DNA of 64,000 nt, from contig NZ_FMYV01000004.1 in the NCBI RefSeq assembly GCF_900102615.1, positions 99,643-163,642 of the forward strand. Reading direction: 5' to 3'. Shown here in pieces: positions 61,514-64,000 of this stretch (positions within the stretch are counted from its first letter, which is position 1; every line of letters begins with the position of its first letter). The stretch is from Geotoga petraea. GTDB taxonomy: Bacteria > Thermotogota > Thermotogae > Petrotogales > Petrotogaceae. A model generated the notes under the pieces. It made no database searches and was not told where the DNA came from. It worked only from the letters and a program-made list of their open reading frames with translations. Position numbers and translations under genes: made by a program.

Positions 61514-63226
61514 ATGTTTGATATACCAACAAATGAAGACGATATGGAAAAAATGGGTTTAAAACAGTTGGACGTTATACTTGTAAACGGTGATTCTTTC
61601 GTTGATCACCCTTCTTACGGAATGGCTATTATAGCAAGAGTTTTAAAAGAAATGGTTGGACTTACAGTTGGGGTTATTTCTCAACCTAATTGGAAAGATA
61701 CCTTGGATATTTCAAAACTTGGTATTCCAAAATATTTTTGGGGAGTTAGTGCTGGAAATATGGATTCTATGGTTTCTAACTACACAGCGTCCAAAAAAAA
61801 GAGAAATTCTGACGTTTATTCTCCTGAAGGTTCTTTCAGAAAAAGGCCTGACAGGGCAACCATAGTTTATACTAATCTTATTAAACAATTTAACAAAGAG
61901 AAACCCGTCATAATTGGAGGAATTGAAGCCAGTTTGAGGAGATTTGCTCATTACGATTGGTGGCAAAACAAAGTAAAACATTCTATTTTACTTGATTCTA
62001 AAGCAGACCTATTGGTGTATGGTATGGCTGAAAAAACTATTTTTGAAATTGGTGAAATATTTAAAAATAAAGGAACAATAGATGATTGCAAATCCCTCAG
62101 AGGAGTCGTTTATCAATTAAAGAAAAATGATGTTTTGAAAGAAGAAAAATATGTAGAAATACCTTCTTATGAAGAGGTATCCAAAAACAAAGAAAAATAC
62201 ATTGAAGCTTTCAACGCATTTTACAACAATGTCGATCCTTATCAATCTAAAATACTTCTCCAAAAACATCAAAATAGATATGTAGTTCAAAATTTACCTC
62301 AACTTCCTCTGTCTCAAAGTGAGATGGATGAAGTTTATTCTTTAAACTACACAAAAGAAGTAGCACCAGAAGAGCTTAAAAAAGGATACGTCAAATCAAT
62401 TGATACTGTTAGAACATCAATAACAACACACAGAGGATGTTATGGAGAATGTTCTTTTTGTGCCATCGCCCTTCATCAAGGAAGATATATACAAAGCAGG
62501 TCAAAAGAATCAATTATAAAAGAAGTTAAAGAACTAACAAACAGAAAAGATTTTAAAGGCTACATTTCTGACCTTGGTGGTCCCACTGCAAATATGTATG
62601 GAGATGATTGTAAGAAAAAAATTAAATCAGGTGCTTGTTTGAATAAGTCATGCATTGGGATAGAATATTGTAAAAGTTTAAATCACAGTCATAAAAATTA
62701 TTTAGATTTATTAGAAAATGTAAAAAAAATTGATGGGGTTAAAAAGGTCTTCATTTCTTCAGGAATAAGATACGACCTTATAGAGAAAGACGAGAAATAT
62801 GGAGATGAATTTTTGTATAAATTACTGAAGTTTCATAATCCTGGTAGATTTAAAATAGCTCCTGAACATTCAGACAATAATGTTCTAAAGCTAATGAATA
62901 AACCAGATTTTATTCATACAGAAAATTTTATAAACAAGCTAAACAAAATAAAAAAAGAAAAAAACTTGAACACTAAATTTTCTGCTTATTTGATATCAGC
63001 ACATCCTGGAGCGACGAAAAAAGCCGATAAAAAACTGGCTTCGGATATCAACAAATTTTTCCCATTTCAACCTGAAGATATCCAAATATTTACTCCAACT
63101 CCTTCAACCAAATCTACAACTATGTACTATACAGAAAAAAATCCTGACAACGGAAAAAGTATTTTTGTAGAAAAAAACGAAAAGGAGAGAAAAGAACACA
63201 AAAATATACTTTTTAATAATAAATAA
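61514..63226 (+). CDS. YgiQ-family radical SAM protein
   Basis: 570 residues. The N-terminal domain (~1-290, DVILVNGDSFVDHPSYGMAIIARVL, the cobalamin-like YgiQ N-region) precedes the radical SAM core with CYGECSFCAIALHQGRYIQSRS (Cys309, Cys313, Cys316), in the CxxxCxxC form, and a conserved C-terminal part (~500-570) with TPTPSTKSTTMYYTEKNP. Function is unknown. AAGGTGTA precedes ATG 61514. The tRNA terminator separates it from tRNA-Asp. Confidence 0.9.
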   Translation: MFDIPTNEDDMEKMGLKQLDVILVNGDSFVDHPSYGMAIIARVLKEMVGLTVGVISQPNWKDTLDISKLGIPKYFWGVSAGNMDSMVSNYTASKKKRNSDVYSPEGSFRKRPDRATIVYTNLIKQFNKEKPVIIGGIEASLRRFAHYDWWQNKVKHSILLDSKADLLVYGMAEKTIFEIGEIFKNKGTIDDCKSLRGVVYQLKKNDVLKEEKYVEIPSYEEVSKNKEKYIEAFNAFYNNVDPYQSKILLQKHQNRYVVQNLPQLPLSQSEMDEVYSLNYTKEVAPEELKKGYVKSIDTVRTSITTHRGCYGECSFCAIALHQGRYIQSRSKESIIKEVKELTNRKDFKGYISDLGGPTANMYGDDCKKKIKSGACLNKSCIGIEYCKSLNHSHKNYLDLLENVKKIDGVKKVFISSGIRYDLIEKDEKYGDEFLYKLLKFHNPGRFKIAPEHSDNNVLKLMNKPDFIHTENFINKLNKIKKEKNLNTKFSAYLISAHPGATKKADKKLASDINKFFPFQPEDIQIFTPTPSTKSTTMYYTEKNPDNGKSIFVEKNEKERKEHKNILFNNK

Positions 63227-63240
63227 TATTCTTAATAGAC

Positions 63241-63270
63241 TTGTAATTTATTATTAAAAAATGCTATAAT
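63241..63270 (+). promoter_or_regulatory. promoter of the histidine kinase gene
   Basis: TTGTAA at 63241-63246, 18 bases, TATAAT at 63265-63270 with an upstream TGC (extended -10). GGGGG lies just before the start codon. Confidence 0.65.
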
Positions 63271-63304
63271 ATTTATATATTTAAATAAATATAGGGGGTT
63301 ATCC

Positions 63305-64000
63305 ATGTCTACAGAAATTGATATCAAAACTTATATTGAGAGTTTTGAAGAAATGTCACAGCTTTTTCAAACTCTTTCCGGGGAAGAAAATGAAAAAACA
63401 TTTATGGAAAAACTATTGAATATTGCCATAAAAAGTATTCAAGAAGCAGAATGTGGTTCAATTTGGAAGATAGAGGGGACTCTTTACAAACCAGTAGCTG
63501 GGTATGGTTATGATGATGAAGTATTAAACAAAATGGAAATACCATTCGACGATTCTTACATATATCAACATCTTGATGAAGAAATTCATGAAACATTTGA
63601 CATTGCCAACTTCAACAAAAATGCATCTGAATTTTATAAAGCTAGTCAAATGCTTCATAATAAAAACGAAAAATTGGTCACCCTTATTGTTCCGCTAAGA
63701 ATTAAAAATAAATTAGAAGGGCATATTTATATAGATAACTTTAAAGTAAAAAAATTTAGCGAAACATCCAAAAGAATTCTGAAAACTTTCAGTAATTTTG
63801 CAAGTACTTTCATGACTCTCATGAATTTAAGAGAAAAGGAAAAAGAAGCAAACGAAATGAACTCTGTTTACCTATCTTTTATCACTCATGAGCTTAGAAC
63901 TCCTTTAACTTCTATAATAGGTTTTTCAGAAACTGTGTTGTCTGATCCGGATATGACTGCAGAAGAAATGAGAAAGATGATGAGAAAGATTTACGCTTCA
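63305..64000 (+). CDS. sensor histidine kinase, GAF plus HisKA, cut by the window end
   Basis: The frame is open from ATG 63305 to the last base of the window (232 residues seen). Residues ~10-175 are a GAF-like sensor without transmembrane helices. After a coiled linker (~175-190) comes the H-box LSFITHELRTPLTSIIGFSE with His195. The ATPase domain lies beyond the window. No transmembrane helix is visible, so it senses a cytoplasmic signal. A GGGGGTTATCC site and a clear promoter precede it. Confidence 0.9.
   Translation, partial: MSTEIDIKTYIESFEEMSQLFQTLSGEENEKTFMEKLLNIAIKSIQEAECGSIWKIEGTLYKPVAGYGYDDEVLNKMEIPFDDSYIYQHLDEEIHETFDIANFNKNASEFYKASQMLHNKNEKLVTLIVPLRIKNKLEGHIYIDNFKVKKFSETSKRILKTFSNFASTFMTLMNLREKEKEANEMNSVYLSFITHELRTPLTSIIGFSETVLSDPDMTAEEMRKMMRKIYAS

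Overview
The window looks like an ordinary chromosomal segment from a low-GC, anaerobic, thermophile-type bacterium of the phylum Thermotogota, most likely Petrotogaceae (Petrotoga/Geotoga/Oceanotoga/Marinitoga group). Reasons: very AT-rich DNA, frequent TTG/GTG starts behind strong GGAGGTGA-type ribosome binding sites, a fused shikimate kinase/dehydroquinate synthase, membrane pyrophosphatase plus pyruvate phosphate dikinase, a SpoVS homologue in a non-sporulating gene context, and the rpmH-rnpA-yidD-yidC-jag block. The genus cannot be fixed from sequence alone. No rRNA, IS element, prophage or CRISPR array is visible; one tRNA (Asp) is present.

Layout. 0.1-3.8 kb: small membrane/envelope-stress-like proteins (LiaI/LiaF-like, PspC) and an Fe-S aldo/keto reductase. 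3.8-4.0 kb: a probable free-standing structured small RNA. 4.1-11.1 kb: a nearly complete shikimate/chorismate operon (chorismate mutase, DAHP synthase, aroA, aroE, a HAD phosphatase, aroC, aroK-aroB fusion, aroQ). 11.1-12.3 kb: U32 peptidase. 12.3-14.6 kb: the only accessory-looking cassette, with a secreted small protein, a CPBP intramembrane protease and an unknown membrane-anchored protein, preceded by a 16-bp palindrome. 14.6-15.4 kb: folate ECF transporter FolT under a tetrahydrofolate riboswitch. 15.4-20.0 kb: polyphosphate kinase, a degenerate Ppx-HD protein and a ROK kinase, overlapping end to end. 20.1-29 kb: phosphoesterase, amidohydrolase, MscS channel, Na+/H+ pyrophosphatase, an unusual phosphofructokinase homologue, AI-2E transporter, DUF4416 and a RodZ-like protein. 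29-31.8 kb: yajC-secD-secF. 32-36 kb: secreted proteins and a DUF89 protein. 36.1-38.9 kb: rpmH-rnpA-yidD-yidC-jag. 39-42.7 kb: cupin, dprA, glgB. 42.7-50.4 kb: a galactose/galactoside locus (lacI-type regulator, galT, galK, GPH symporter, ABC binding protein and two permeases) with shared operator-like sites. 50.5-53.5 kb: spoVS/DUF1385 operon and a diguanylate cyclase. 53.5-59 kb: oadB-ferredoxin-korA and ppdK. 59-64 kb: an orphan binding protein, a phosphoesterase, tRNA-Asp, a YgiQ radical SAM protein and the start of a histidine kinase.

Themes. Energy metabolism leans on pyrophosphate/polyphosphate (hppA, ppdK, ppk). Several controls are RNA-level (THF riboswitch, the candidate sRNA, intercistronic hairpins). 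The strongest leads are the small RNA before the aro operon, the peptide/protease cassette at 12.5-14.6 kb, three genes that seem to start with AUU, and enzyme homologues that have lost key catalytic residues (the phosphofructokinase and Ppx proteins).
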